Below, piece by piece: positions 47,449 to 56,748 of a DNA stretch of 64,000 bases; positions within the stretch are counted from its first letter, which is position 1; every line of letters begins with the position of its first letter. The notes below the pieces were generated by a model, which was not told the origin of the DNA, ran no database searches, and saw only the letters and a list, made by a program, of their open reading frames with translations. Source of the stretch: a bacterium (GTDB lineage Bacteria > Joyebacterota > Joyebacteria > Joyebacterales > Joyebacteraceae); NCBI GenBank assembly GCA_029990205.1, contig JAPEKQ010000005.1, positions 72,583 to 136,582 on the forward strand. Direction: 5' to 3'. The translations under genes were made by a program, and so were the position numbers.

Positions 47449-50118
47449 ATGTACCAGCACGAACGGACCAACACCATCATCGCCTGGGCGCTGGGAGCGT
47501 TCACGTTCATCGTCTACATGATGACGACGGCTCCGGTCGTAGCCTTCTGGGACAACGGCGAGTTCATCGCGGTCGGGTACATCCTCGGCGTCGGACACCC
47601 GCCGGGCTCTCCCGTCTACACGCTCCTCAGCCGCCTGTTCGGGCTGCTCCCCTTCCCCAATGTGGCGCAGGCCGTCAACTTCACATCGGTTGTCGCCGGC
47701 GCCGCCGCGATCTTCTTCTTCTCGCTCGCGATCGCGAAGATCGCCAGGCGCTGGGAGGGAGAGATCAAGTCGTTCGGCGACGGGCTTCCGACCTACGTGA
47801 CCTGCATCACGTCGTGCCTGTTCATCGCCTTCTCATTCAGCTACTGGGAGAACGCGCTCGAAGCCGAGGTCTACGCGTGGAACGTCCTCGTGATGGCCGT
47901 CACGCTGTGGCTCGTTCTGAGATGGTCGGAGCTTGCAGGTCCGCCGCGGCCGCGTCGGCACCTCTACCTCGTGTTCTACTTCCTCGCGCTCGGCATCGGT
48001 ATCCACATGGGGAGTCTGCTGTGGGCGCCCGGATTCCTCGTCTTCATGATCCTCTTCGAGCGCAGCTACATCGGTTCTCTGCTCCTCGCGGCGCCTTTCG
48101 CCATGGGATTCTTCCTGATGAGCAAGGGGATGCCGTGGTGGCACGCACCGATGGCCCTCTGGGTCCTCGGGTTCGTGCAGACCGGGTACTTCGCGCTTCC
48201 GAAGCTCTGGCCGGAGCGAAAGAAGGTCGGGCGTCGGGCGAAGGAGGCCCCGAAGGACTTCCCGGTCGCCACCTGGTTCATGCCCGCAATGGTCGTCCTT
48301 GCCATTGTGGTTCTCGCTGAAGGTCTGACCTGGAGTACGACGAGCGAGCAGTCGGTCGCTCTTTCAACGTTCATGTCGATCATCATATCCGGCGTGGCGC
48401 TCTGGGGGTTCACGAAGCTCGCCGCCAACGGGACCATCGAGCGGCCGCAGACGCCGGCGCGCGCGCTTCTCGCCGCGCTCCTCCTCTCGTTCCTCGCGCT
48501 GACGATCCACGCGTATCTGCTGATCCGTGCCAGGCTCGAGCCAGCGATCAACGAGTCCGAGCCGAAGACGATCAAGGCGGTGCTCGAGGTCATGCGGCGC
48601 GCGCAGTATGAACCGATGCGATTCTTCCCGAGACGCACGCCGTTCCCGAACCAGTTCCGTATCGTCAGCGGGTATCACGCGCAGCAGTTCACTTCGTCGA
48701 AGAACCTCGTCGCCATACTCGCTCCGTTCGCGCTGGCGGTCTGGGGACTCATCGCCCACGCGAAGCGCGACCGCCGCACCTTCGCGATGATGTTGATCGG
48801 GTGGCTCATGGCATCGCTCGGGCTGCTGATGTACCTCAACGTCTCGGACCACGAGGTCCGCAGCCGCGAGTACTTCTGGGTTCCGTCCTATGTCGGCCTT
48901 GCCATCTGGATGGGTATCGGGTCGGGCGCGATAGTCCACTGGGCGAAGGAAGTCGGCAAGGTCTGGAGAAACGTGCTGGCGGTCGCCGTCATCGTGTTCG
49001 CGCTCCTTCCGCTCGTGAGCAACTACCAGATCAGCAACCGGAGCAACAACTACATCGCGCACAACTACGGCATGAACATCCTGCAGTATCTCGATGAGGA
49101 CGCGATTCTCATCACCAACGGCGACAACGACACGTTCCCGCTGTGGTATCTGCAGCAGGTCGAGGGCGTGCGGCCGGATGTCGACATCGTCAACCTGTCG
49201 CTCAGCCAGATCAACTGGCACCTCAAGCAGGTCAAGCAGGAGGGCGTTCCGATCTCGTTCACGTTCGAGCAGATCGACCAGATGCGCCCCTACTGGACAC
49301 GCGATCCGGAGACGAACGAACTCACGCTCGTCACGCTCAAGGACATCGCGATCCACGACATCATCCGGACGAACAACTTCGAGCGACCGGTCTACTTCGC
49401 GGTGACGGTCGACGACTTCATGGGGTACTACGACAACCTCAAGCTCGAGGGCATGGTCTTCCGGCTCACGCAGGAGACCGGACGACACATGGTCGATGTC
49501 GAGAGGACGTACGAGAACGTCTTCGAGAACTACGACTACTCGAGCATCGTGGATGTCGAGGACAACTGGCGGGTGATGCACGAGGTCTACAAGACGGGGC
49601 CGACCGCGCGGCTCATCACGAACTACGCCGCCGGGTTCTCCAGACTTGGGTTCGTCGCGATGCAGGATCCAGAGCAGACGGACGAGGCCATCCGCCTCTA
49701 CACGATCGCGCTCAAGTTCGCGCCGAACTACGGACCGGCGCTCAACGGTCTTGTGGCCATCTACGCGGCCCGTCTCCTCCAGCCCAACCTCGCGCTCCCG
49801 TTCGCTGAGCGCCTCGTCGAAAGCCAGCCGGAGCTGGTCGAGGGGTGGGTGCGGTACGGCGGCGTACACCTGATGATCGCGGAAGCTCTCGCGAGACAGA
49901 ACCAGGCCGACGAGGCGCGACCCCACTTCGAGGAAGCAGTCGAGGCCTACGAGTACGTGCTCGCCCGCGAGCCCGAGCGCTATGACGTCTACGCCGCGCT
50001 CATGACAGCCTACCAGCAGCTCGGCATGGCGGACCGCGTCAACAACCTCATGGAGATGTGGCAGATGTACGGTCCCGAGGGCACGGGCGGAGGCGGGGAG
50101 GTCGCACCGCAGCAGTAG
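47449..50118 (+). CDS. DUF2723 membrane protein with C-terminal TPR-like region
   Basis: The 889-residue protein starts with the DUF2723 signature TTAPVVAFWDNGEFIAVGYI and GVGHPPGSPVYTLLSRLFGL, with the acidic residues in the first loop seen in GT-C O-mannosyltransferase-like proteins. About twelve hydrophobic segments occupy residues 10-520. A soluble domain (NGDNDTFPLWYLQQVEGVRP) and TPR-like helices near 740-870 follow. Members are thought to transfer sugars from lipid-linked donors to exported proteins; the acceptor here is unknown. AGGAG lies about 6 nt before the ATG. A small hairpin (47398-47416) occupies the 88-nt gap from cdaA. Confidence 0.9.
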   Translation: MYQHERTNTIIAWALGAFTFIVYMMTTAPVVAFWDNGEFIAVGYILGVGHPPGSPVYTLLSRLFGLLPFPNVAQAVNFTSVVAGAAAIFFFSLAIAKIARRWEGEIKSFGDGLPTYVTCITSCLFIAFSFSYWENALEAEVYAWNVLVMAVTLWLVLRWSELAGPPRPRRHLYLVFYFLALGIGIHMGSLLWAPGFLVFMILFERSYIGSLLLAAPFAMGFFLMSKGMPWWHAPMALWVLGFVQTGYFALPKLWPERKKVGRRAKEAPKDFPVATWFMPAMVVLAIVVLAEGLTWSTTSEQSVALSTFMSIIISGVALWGFTKLAANGTIERPQTPARALLAALLLSFLALTIHAYLLIRARLEPAINESEPKTIKAVLEVMRRAQYEPMRFFPRRTPFPNQFRIVSGYHAQQFTSSKNLVAILAPFALAVWGLIAHAKRDRRTFAMMLIGWLMASLGLLMYLNVSDHEVRSREYFWVPSYVGLAIWMGIGSGAIVHWAKEVGKVWRNVLAVAVIVFALLPLVSNYQISNRSNNYIAHNYGMNILQYLDEDAILITNGDNDTFPLWYLQQVEGVRPDVDIVNLSLSQINWHLKQVKQEGVPISFTFEQIDQMRPYWTRDPETNELTLVTLKDIAIHDIIRTNNFERPVYFAVTVDDFMGYYDNLKLEGMVFRLTQETGRHMVDVERTYENVFENYDYSSIVDVEDNWRVMHEVYKTGPTARLITNYAAGFSRLGFVAMQDPEQTDEAIRLYTIALKFAPNYGPALNGLVAIYAARLLQPNLALPFAERLVESQPELVEGWVRYGGVHLMIAEALARQNQADEARPHFEEAVEAYEYVLAREPERYDVYAALMTAYQQLGMADRVNNLMEMWQMYGPEGTGGGGEVAPQQ

Positions 50119-50169
50119 TCGGCATACGGATTCGCCGGCAACCCACGCAGAGAGGTACTCTGAATGAAC

Positions 50170-50201
50170 AACAGGTCCGGCGGGCTTCCGTCGGACCTGT
50201 T
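50170..50201. terminator. Bidirectional terminator between DUF2723 and M16 genes
   Basis: ACAGGTCCGGCGG pairs with CCGTCGGACCTGT (one G-T pair) around GCTT, followed on the plus strand by TTCGTT. It separates two convergent genes. Confidence 0.7.
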
Positions 50202-50265
50202 TCGTTGCGTACGCCGCTGTGAACTCGCCGCGCGGTGAGTCATGCGCCGCACCACGGAGGCCGCC

Positions 50266-53151
50266 TCAGGTGCTCTTGAGCGTCACCGTCGCGTAACCCG
50301 CATCCGGATCGAGCCACGCTCTCGCCACACGGACGACGTCGTCATTCGTGAGCGCGCGAACCAGAGCCGGCATCGCCTCCATCCGCTCGAACCCGACCCC
50401 GAGAAGCTCGGACATCGCGTAGGATGCGGCCCTGCTCGACTCACGCTGCATCGCGATCTCCATCGTGCCGGCGACATAGCTCTTCGCGCGCGTGAGCTCA
50501 TCGGGTGCGAGCCCGTCGGACCGCGTGCCTCTCAATACCGAGAGAAGCCCCTCGACCGCTGCCGACTCGTCGCCGGGACGAGCGGTCACCGACATCAGGA
50601 CCGCTCCACCGGAGGCGAGTAGAAGCGGAGATGCGGAGACGCTGTACGCGTGCGGCGGGTTCTCGCGGAGCGCCACCCAGAGCGGCCCGCCCATCATGGA
50701 CAGCGCCCGTGTCACGAAGCGAAGGGCGACCGCGTCATCCGCCGACGCCGCGGGCCCCCGGAGTCCGAGCGCCACATGCGACTGGCCGGGTATGTCGTGA
50801 CGAAGCTCGACCGACTCCTGCAACACCGGCCCGGGAGTCTCTGTCGGAGCGGTGGCCCCGTCCGCCGCAGCGGCCCGTGCGCCACCCGCGCCACCCTCGG
50901 AACCCGCGGCACCCGCGACCCCCGCGCCACCCGATCCCCAATCCGGCATCAGTGACGCGATCCGCAGGGCGGTCTCCCGCAGCCCGGGGAGATCGACCCG
51001 GCCGCTGGCACACACCACGAGTCCCGCCGTACCCAGACCGCTCAGATAGCGGTCCCGCACCGCGTCCGCGGCAAGCCCCGCGATGCTCTCACGCGTCCCC
51101 CTGAGAGCACGCCCATACGGGTGCTCGGGAAAGATCAGAGGGAGCATGTTGAGAATGGCGCGTCTGAACGGATGATCCTCGGTCTCCCCGATCTCGCTCT
51201 CAACCTCCGTACGCGCCATCTGGAACTGGTCGGCGTCGAACGCCGGCTCGAGCGCCACCTCGCCAAGGAGTGAGAGCGCGTCGTTCTGGAGTCGGGCAAG
51301 ACACGTCGAGCCAAGACCGAACCCGTCGCGGTCCACCAGTGTGGCGAGCGAGGTTCCCATCGACTCCACGACGTCGGCGAGCTCGAAGCCCGAGCGCCGC
51401 CGCGAGCCCCGAATGGCCGTCCGCATGGCAACGTAGGTGGAGCCGGACGACGCATCGTCCTCGGCGCAGTGCCCGCCCCGGAACCCGATCGCGAGCGATG
51501 TGAGCGGAAGCGTGTTCGAGTGGCTCGTGATGAGCGTGATGCCTGAACCGGGGCTCTCCCGGATCCGGACCGGCGTCCTTCGCTCCGCCAGGATCGTCGG
51601 CCGCGAGAACCCCGAGGGCGCCCAGGTCGACCCGCCCTCCCGGAGCTGCGCGGCCTCGTTCGTCCCCCCTATGCCGCCGGCCGTACCGTTGCCGGCCGCA
51701 CCGTCACCGGCCGCACCATGAGCGCTCTCGCCGTCGCTCGATCCGTCGCTCGATCCGTCGCCGTCGCCCGTTCCGTCACCTGAGTCCATCGATGCTGCGA
51801 CCCGCTCCGCCATCCGCTCGGAGATATTCCCCTCCGGAAGACCTCCCGCCGCCGGACCATAGACCACGAGGGTCGCGTTCTCCGGCCGCAGGTACTCGTG
51901 GGCCACGCGTGAGACATCCTCCGGCGTCACCGCGGCGAGCCTGTCGATGTACGTCTCTGCCAGACGACAGTCGCCAAGAAGCTCGAAGTACCCGAGACCG
52001 CCAGCGAGCGCCTCCGGTGTCTCGTGCTCGAGGAGATAGGCCGCTTCGAGTCGTCTCAGGTTCTTCTCCATCTCGTCGTCGCCCGGCGCGTTCTCCGCCA
52101 GCCTCCTGATCTCGCCCATCACACCGTTGACGACCGGCCCGATGTCCGGCGCCATCGCGGTCCCGCGGACGATGAACAGCCCCGTGTCCCGGTACCCGGC
52201 GATCCCGGAGCCGATGTCATTGACGAGGCCCAGTTCCAGCGCGAGCCGCCGCCGGAGACGCGAACTCCTCCCCTGTCCCAGCAGACCGGAGAGAGCATCG
52301 AGCGCCGGGATGTCATCGTGGAGCGCATCAGGTACGTGGAAGGCCATCGAAAGGTACGGCTGCGCCAGCGCGCCGTGGATGCTCAGTGCCCTCAGATCCT
52401 TCTGGTCCGGTTCAACGCCGCCCCAGTATGCGGGCCGGTCTCCCCCCGGCATGTCGCCGAAGAGCCTCCTGGCCTCGTCGAACACCTCCGCCGCATCGAT
52501 GTCGCCGACCACGACCAGGACGATGTTCCCGCCACGGTAGTGCTTTCCGTAGTGACTCGTCAGAGTGTCCGCCGTCACGGCCGCAAGTGATTCCTCCGTA
52601 CCGACGACGGGGCGCGCAAGCGGGTGCCTGGTGAACCCGGTCGCCATCAGTCTGCGCCAGACGAGCGTTTCCGGGTTGGCCTCGCCGGACCGCAGCTCCT
52701 CGAGAATGACCGCGCGCTCCGTCTCCACCTCGTCCGGGGCGAACCGCGGTGAGCGGACGACCGAGGCCTGGGCCTCGAGAACCGCACGCCAGGTCGCGGA
52801 CGGCACGACCTGGTAGTAGGTCGTGTGATCGGCCCCCGTCATCGCGTTGACGTACCCGCCGGCCCCGTACACCTCGCGCGCGAGATCGGTCCCGGACCTC
52901 CCGTCCGGCTTGAAGAGCATGTGTTCGATGAAATGGGCGATCCCCTCGCTGCCGTCGGGATCGTCGACGGCTCCCGTGCCCACCCAGAGATTGAGCGATA
53001 CGACGGGCGCCGTGTACATCTCGCGAACGACAACGCGGACACCGTTGTCGAGAACCTCGGTGTGAACCTCGGCGGGAGCGGCGCGACCGCGCGGTCCGGG
53101 GCCGACGTCAGTCATGGGGTTCGTATGAGTCGTGGGGTCGATGTGGGGCAC
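50266..53151 (-). CDS. Fused two-domain M16 (pitrilysin/insulinase) zinc peptidase
   Basis: The 961-residue product contains two M16 halves. The first has the inverted zinc motif HFIEH (in GSEGIAHFIEHMLFKPDG) with the distal Glu in VILEELRSGEANPE. The second half (about 570-960) lacks HxxEH, as expected for the inactive partner half. The halves are joined by a Gly/Asp/Ser/Ala-rich linker (about 450-510). A second low-complexity Ala/Gly insert lies near 755-780. I choose GTG 53151, 5 nt after the DUF885 stop with GGAGAGG upstream; ATG 53115 is an alternative. No signal peptide is seen. Confidence 0.9.
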   Translation of the reverse strand: MPHIDPTTHTNPMTDVGPGPRGRAAPAEVHTEVLDNGVRVVVREMYTAPVVSLNLWVGTGAVDDPDGSEGIAHFIEHMLFKPDGRSGTDLAREVYGAGGYVNAMTGADHTTYYQVVPSATWRAVLEAQASVVRSPRFAPDEVETERAVILEELRSGEANPETLVWRRLMATGFTRHPLARPVVGTEESLAAVTADTLTSHYGKHYRGGNIVLVVVGDIDAAEVFDEARRLFGDMPGGDRPAYWGGVEPDQKDLRALSIHGALAQPYLSMAFHVPDALHDDIPALDALSGLLGQGRSSRLRRRLALELGLVNDIGSGIAGYRDTGLFIVRGTAMAPDIGPVVNGVMGEIRRLAENAPGDDEMEKNLRRLEAAYLLEHETPEALAGGLGYFELLGDCRLAETYIDRLAAVTPEDVSRVAHEYLRPENATLVVYGPAAGGLPEGNISERMAERVAASMDSGDGTGDGDGSSDGSSDGESAHGAAGDGAAGNGTAGGIGGTNEAAQLREGGSTWAPSGFSRPTILAERRTPVRIRESPGSGITLITSHSNTLPLTSLAIGFRGGHCAEDDASSGSTYVAMRTAIRGSRRRSGFELADVVESMGTSLATLVDRDGFGLGSTCLARLQNDALSLLGEVALEPAFDADQFQMARTEVESEIGETEDHPFRRAILNMLPLIFPEHPYGRALRGTRESIAGLAADAVRDRYLSGLGTAGLVVCASGRVDLPGLRETALRIASLMPDWGSGGAGVAGAAGSEGGAGGARAAAADGATAPTETPGPVLQESVELRHDIPGQSHVALGLRGPAASADDAVALRFVTRALSMMGGPLWVALRENPPHAYSVSASPLLLASGGAVLMSVTARPGDESAAVEGLLSVLRGTRSDGLAPDELTRAKSYVAGTMEIAMQRESSRAASYAMSELLGVGFERMEAMPALVRALTNDDVVRVARAWLDPDAGYATVTLKST

Positions 53152-53155
53152 GGGG

Positions 53156-54793
53156 TCAGATCCTCTCCAGAGTTCGCATTCCCAATGACGCCTCGACGAG
53201 CGCCGGCTGTATGCTGCCGAGATCGAGAAGCTGGTCGTGGAACGACTTGAGATCGAACGTGTCACCTGCGTCGGCCTCGAACCGCCGCCTGATGTCCATG
53301 ATCGCGCGCTTGCCGATCATGTAGCTCGAGGGCTGCGTCGGCGAGGTCGCATACCGCTTCACCTCGGCCGTCGCGTTGACCCGCTCCAGCTTCACCTCGC
53401 GTATCATGAAGTCGATGCCCTCATCGAGCGTCATCGTCCCACGCTGGATGGAGGTATCGACCACGATCCGTGCGCTCCGCCAGAGCGTCTCCTTGAGCTG
53501 CCCCAACCGCGTCATCGGGTCGGGGAAGAAACCGGCGTCCTTCATCATCTCCTCACAGTAGAGGGCCCACCCCTCGACGTAGACGGTGTTCCACGTCAGC
53601 TTCCTGGCGAGCCTCGGAAGGGCATTCGCACGGATGAACTGCAGGTGATGCCCGGGGTATGCCTCGTGGAGCGCGACGATCGGGATCGTGTGGAGACTGT
53701 GCCCCCTCAGCTGCCGCTCCTGCTGCTCCTCGCTCTGCGACTCGTCGGCCGGCGTGACATAGAAGTGTCCCTGCTGGAGTGTCTCGAACGAGCCGGGCGG
53801 CATGTACGCCGCGTACGGGAGCACGCGACGCGCGTAGACCGGCGTGTCGATGACGTGGAGCTCCTCATCGTCCGGGATGGTCACGAGGTCGTGCTCGCGG
53901 ACGAAATCCCGCGCCCGCGCCATCTCCGACGCGTACGTCTCACGGAGCGCTTCCTTCGTCGGATGCGCGTCCTTGAGTGTCTCGAGGTGCTCCTCGACAC
54001 TCTTGTCCGGGTCGATCTCCGACGCAACCTCGCGCATCCTGGCGCGCGTGCTCTCCATCGCCTCGTGGCCGTAGGCCGCCAGCTCGTCGCTATCGAAGTC
54101 GAGAAGATGCGTGTTCGTCAGGAGCCACTCGTACGACTCACGTCCCACCGCGAACGGTTCGTCGGACCCCTCCGCCATCGCCCGGAGTTCACCCGCCGCT
54201 CTGTTGAATGCGGCCGAAGCCGCTTCGCACGCCTCCGTCAGCTCCCCCCCGAGCGCCGGCACCTCCGGCACCACATCGGCGACGATGCTCTGCATGAAGG
54301 CCACGCCGCCGGCCGCGTACTCAGCTGCGACGGTCGCGAAGACATCCGGGACGTCCCTGACGTTCTCGCTCATGCACTGGAGCACACCGGGGATCTGCCG
54401 CACACGCGAGAGAAGACTGACCGCGCGCTGCTCGAGCGGCGCGAACTCCTTCATGATCAGACCGTTGCAGCCGCCGAGCGCGGTACCCACGTACCCGTTC
54501 GGCATCCGCTCGTGGCTTCGGAGCGTCTCGTAGCGGAAGATGTCGTCCCTGAGCGCGGACGCGAGTGCCGCCGCGTCGACACGGACCTCGACCGGCTCGC
54601 CATCAAGCGGCAGCGATTCCAGTTCGCTCAGGAGGTCACGGTCGTGCTGGTGCCGCTCCTGGATTGCGTCCTTCGAGAACTCGCCGAGTTCACCGTCGTG
54701 CTCGTGGATACCGAGGAATGTCGAGAACGTGGGCTCGTCGGCCGTCTTGACCTTGAGATAGCGCGCTGCGAACGCGCCGAATGCGGCGCTCAT
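53156..54793 (-). CDS. DUF885 family metallopeptidase-like protein
   Basis: This 545-residue protein of the DUF885 family contains the zincin-type helix HEAYPGHHLQF (HExxxH variant), the downstream Glu/Tyr segment NTVYVEGWALYCEEMMKDAG, and the family end motif TSPTQPSSYMIGKRAIMDIR. These features suggest a zinc carboxypeptidase-like activity, which has not been fixed for the family. No signal peptide is visible, so it is probably cytoplasmic. It is followed after 4 nt by the M16 peptidase gene; the pair may form a peptide-degradation operon. Confidence 0.92.
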   Translation of the reverse strand: MSAAFGAFAARYLKVKTADEPTFSTFLGIHEHDGELGEFSKDAIQERHQHDRDLLSELESLPLDGEPVEVRVDAAALASALRDDIFRYETLRSHERMPNGYVGTALGGCNGLIMKEFAPLEQRAVSLLSRVRQIPGVLQCMSENVRDVPDVFATVAAEYAAGGVAFMQSIVADVVPEVPALGGELTEACEAASAAFNRAAGELRAMAEGSDEPFAVGRESYEWLLTNTHLLDFDSDELAAYGHEAMESTRARMREVASEIDPDKSVEEHLETLKDAHPTKEALRETYASEMARARDFVREHDLVTIPDDEELHVIDTPVYARRVLPYAAYMPPGSFETLQQGHFYVTPADESQSEEQQERQLRGHSLHTIPIVALHEAYPGHHLQFIRANALPRLARKLTWNTVYVEGWALYCEEMMKDAGFFPDPMTRLGQLKETLWRSARIVVDTSIQRGTMTLDEGIDFMIREVKLERVNATAEVKRYATSPTQPSSYMIGKRAIMDIRRRFEADAGDTFDLKSFHDQLLDLGSIQPALVEASLGMRTLERI

Positions 54794-54956
54794 GATGCCT
54801 CCCGGGTACTGGCCTGCGCGATGTCGCGGGAATCCTCCGTGGGTCGGCAGGAACCGCCCGGAGCAGATGCCGAGCGTGCCCTACCATGGATTCTTCCACG
54901 CCGCGCCGACCCGGGCAAGGCGTTTCGATGGATGATCTCGTGCCCCGCGCGCAGGC

Positions 54957-55280
54957 TCAGTCCCCGGGTCTCACCGAAAGCCCGTAGAGGCCTGTTCCGA
55001 GCCCGAGGAGCATGGCGCACTCTGCTATGGAGTCGGACAGGGAGAGCAGCCGCCGGCGGGCGGTCCGCGCCGGCATCACGGGAACGACCGCGACGACCCC
55101 GCTGCTGAGGATGCCGAGAAGCACGAGCCCTTCCTCAGGTCCCCGTCGGCGCCTGCCGTGGTCACGGCTCGGCTCACCGGGCGAACACGCCAGTTCGAGC
55201 GCGCATCCATCGGCGATCTCCGCGTTGACCCGCTTCAGACGCCGATCGAGCCTGTCATCCTCCGGATACCCGACCGCCAC
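54957..55280 (-). CDS. Small putative membrane protein, unknown
   Basis: A 107-residue frame starts at GTG 55280 with GGGAGGAG 4 nt upstream. The N-terminal half is charged (DDRLDRRLKRVNAEIADG). Two hydrophobic segments follow, LVLLGILSSGVVAVVPVM (52-69) and CAMLLGLGTGLYGLSV (88-103), joined by an Arg-rich turn. This would give a hairpin in the membrane. No family is recognised. The good ribosome binding site and the two hydrophobic helices support it; its GC-rich surroundings make chance possible. Confidence 0.5.
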   Translation of the reverse strand: MAVGYPEDDRLDRRLKRVNAEIADGCALELACSPGEPSRDHGRRRRGPEEGLVLLGILSSGVVAVVPVMPARTARRRLLSLSDSIAECAMLLGLGTGLYGLSVRPGD

Positions 55281-55454
55281 ATCTCCTCCCGAGAGCGAGG
55301 GGACGCCCCGGCGCGGGGACCCGGAGACACACACACCACCCATCCACACACGGGGGCCGATCAGCCGCAGACGACCGGCCCGGCCCTCCGGTCCCCACCG
55401 GAGCTTCCTGCCTGCCGCCTCCTTTCGAGCAACCGATATGCCATCGCGCCCGGG

Positions 55455-55524
55455 CCGGGTCAGGCGAGTAGAGCGTCCTTCGCAACAGTCCGGCCTGTCT
55501 GCTCTTACGAGCAGCCTGGCCCGG
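55455..55524 (-). ncRNA. Possible structured RNA element in a non-coding gap
   Basis: CCGGGTCAGG (55455-55464) pairs with CCTGGCCCGG (55515-55524) except for one mismatch. The enclosed region contains CTGCTC-TTAC-GAGCAG (55499-55514; a GTAA tetraloop on the minus strand) and a small ACAG/CTGT hairpin. It forms a closed multi-branch junction in the 372-nt gap between the small membrane protein and the HAMP gene. I cannot assign it to a known RNA class. The remainder of the gap (55281-55454) is GC-rich with no feature I can support. Confidence 0.3.
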
Positions 55525-55528
55525 TCAC

Positions 55529-55558
55529 AAAAAAAGGGCGACCCGATTCGGGCCGTCC
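55529..55558 (-). terminator. Rho-independent terminator of the HAMP gene
   Basis: Read on the minus strand, GGACGGCCCG and CGGGTCGCCC form a stem with an AAT loop, followed by seven T (55535-55529). It lies 94 nt after the HAMP-gene stop. Confidence 0.85.
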
Positions 55559-55652
55559 TCTCGTCAACATGGTTCACATCCTCGGGACCACTCCGACCGG
55601 TGACGGCAGACTGAAGCATCAACATCCTGCCGCCGCCGTTCGCCCCTCCCCG

Positions 55653-56615
55653 CTACGTCCCGTCCTCCGTCCTCCGCCGGACCTCGTAGGCCTCAAGCAC
55701 CACACCGAGCTGGTGAAGGGCCGATGCGAGACGCGTCGCCGCGCCGATCCCGCTCCCGGCGCTCCGCTGCATGAGCTCCGCGATCCTGGCGCCGTCCTGC
55801 CGCTCCTCGTCCGCCGTCTCGATGTACCCGGTCGCCGCCACCGCCACGCGGATGTCCGAGAGCTTCGCCTCGAGCGCGGGCGCCGCCTGCTCGGCGACAT
55901 CGGCGAGGATCCTCGATGCGTCCCGCAGGCCGTTGACTGCGCGGGCAAGCGTTGTCGCATCGATCTCGGGCCTCGCCACCTCATCCATGATCTGATCCGA
56001 GAGGATCTCGATCTCACGCCGGAGTCCGCCCAGGGCCTTCAGCTTCGTCGCGATCCCCTCTTCCTGAGCATCGGTGCCGGTGGACGTCAACCTGCCAAGC
56101 AGCCCGCCCGCCTCCGTGAGGTTGCGCGACGCGCGACGGAGAACCGACGTCTCCGCGCCGGCCCCCTCCTTGAGTTCCTTCATCGAGACGAGCACCTCCT
56201 GCGACGCGCGCAGGAGCTCGGGCGCGGTGCGAACGATCGCATCGACGAGCTGCCGCGACGAGCCCAACGTCCGCTCGGTCTCGCCGAGTCGACGGAGCTG
56301 AACGACGAGCGAGTTGATGTCGTCGTTGAGCTGACCGATCTCATCGTTCCGGTGGAGCACGGTCAGGAGGTTGGTGTCCCCCTCCTTCGCCGCGCGGCAG
56401 ACCCACGAGAGCCTGCGGATGGCCCGGCCGATCGAGTTGCCCCAGACCGCCACGACGATGAGTGCGGGAATCACGATGGCGCCGAGCACGATCTGGATGA
56501 TGTTCGGGGGCGTTCCCCCGAGGTACAGCACGAGGAGGACCACATCGTGCACGATGAGCACCCCCGCCACCAGCGTGACGAGTTTGATCTCGATCGTGGG
56601 TCCGCCTCGCTCCAT
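55653..56615 (-). CDS. Two-helix HAMP-domain membrane protein with coiled coil
   Basis: The 320-residue protein begins with two transmembrane helices (about 11-33 and 39-60) separated by only a few residues, so there is no periplasmic sensor. A HAMP domain follows (NSIGRAIRRLSWVCRAAKEG ending DEIGQLNDDINSLV, 60-108). Long helical segments continue to the end. The methylated-helix and hairpin signature of chemoreceptors is absent, so it is not a normal MCP. It may be a signalling or scaffold partner of a kinase. The specific role is unknown. Confidence 0.8.
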   Translation of the reverse strand: MERGGPTIEIKLVTLVAGVLIVHDVVLLVLYLGGTPPNIIQIVLGAIVIPALIVVAVWGNSIGRAIRRLSWVCRAAKEGDTNLLTVLHRNDEIGQLNDDINSLVVQLRRLGETERTLGSSRQLVDAIVRTAPELLRASQEVLVSMKELKEGAGAETSVLRRASRNLTEAGGLLGRLTSTGTDAQEEGIATKLKALGGLRREIEILSDQIMDEVARPEIDATTLARAVNGLRDASRILADVAEQAAPALEAKLSDIRVAVAATGYIETADEERQDGARIAELMQRSAGSGIGAATRLASALHQLGVVLEAYEVRRRTEDGT

Positions 56616-56748
56616 CGTCCGTCAGCCCCTCGTTTTCGTTACATCCTGACTGCTTGCATCGTCTGTGTGTCGGTGAGACACGGGCGTCGTCCCTGGATTG
56701 TGCAACTAGCATGCCAGCGGCCGGTGGTGGGGCCCCCGCGCCGTCGCG

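Noticed and set aside
55281-55625. Extension of the small membrane protein up to 55625
   Set aside because: The added residues are Arg/Gly/Pro-rich and cross a strong minus-strand terminator; the GTG at 55280 has a proper ribosome binding site.
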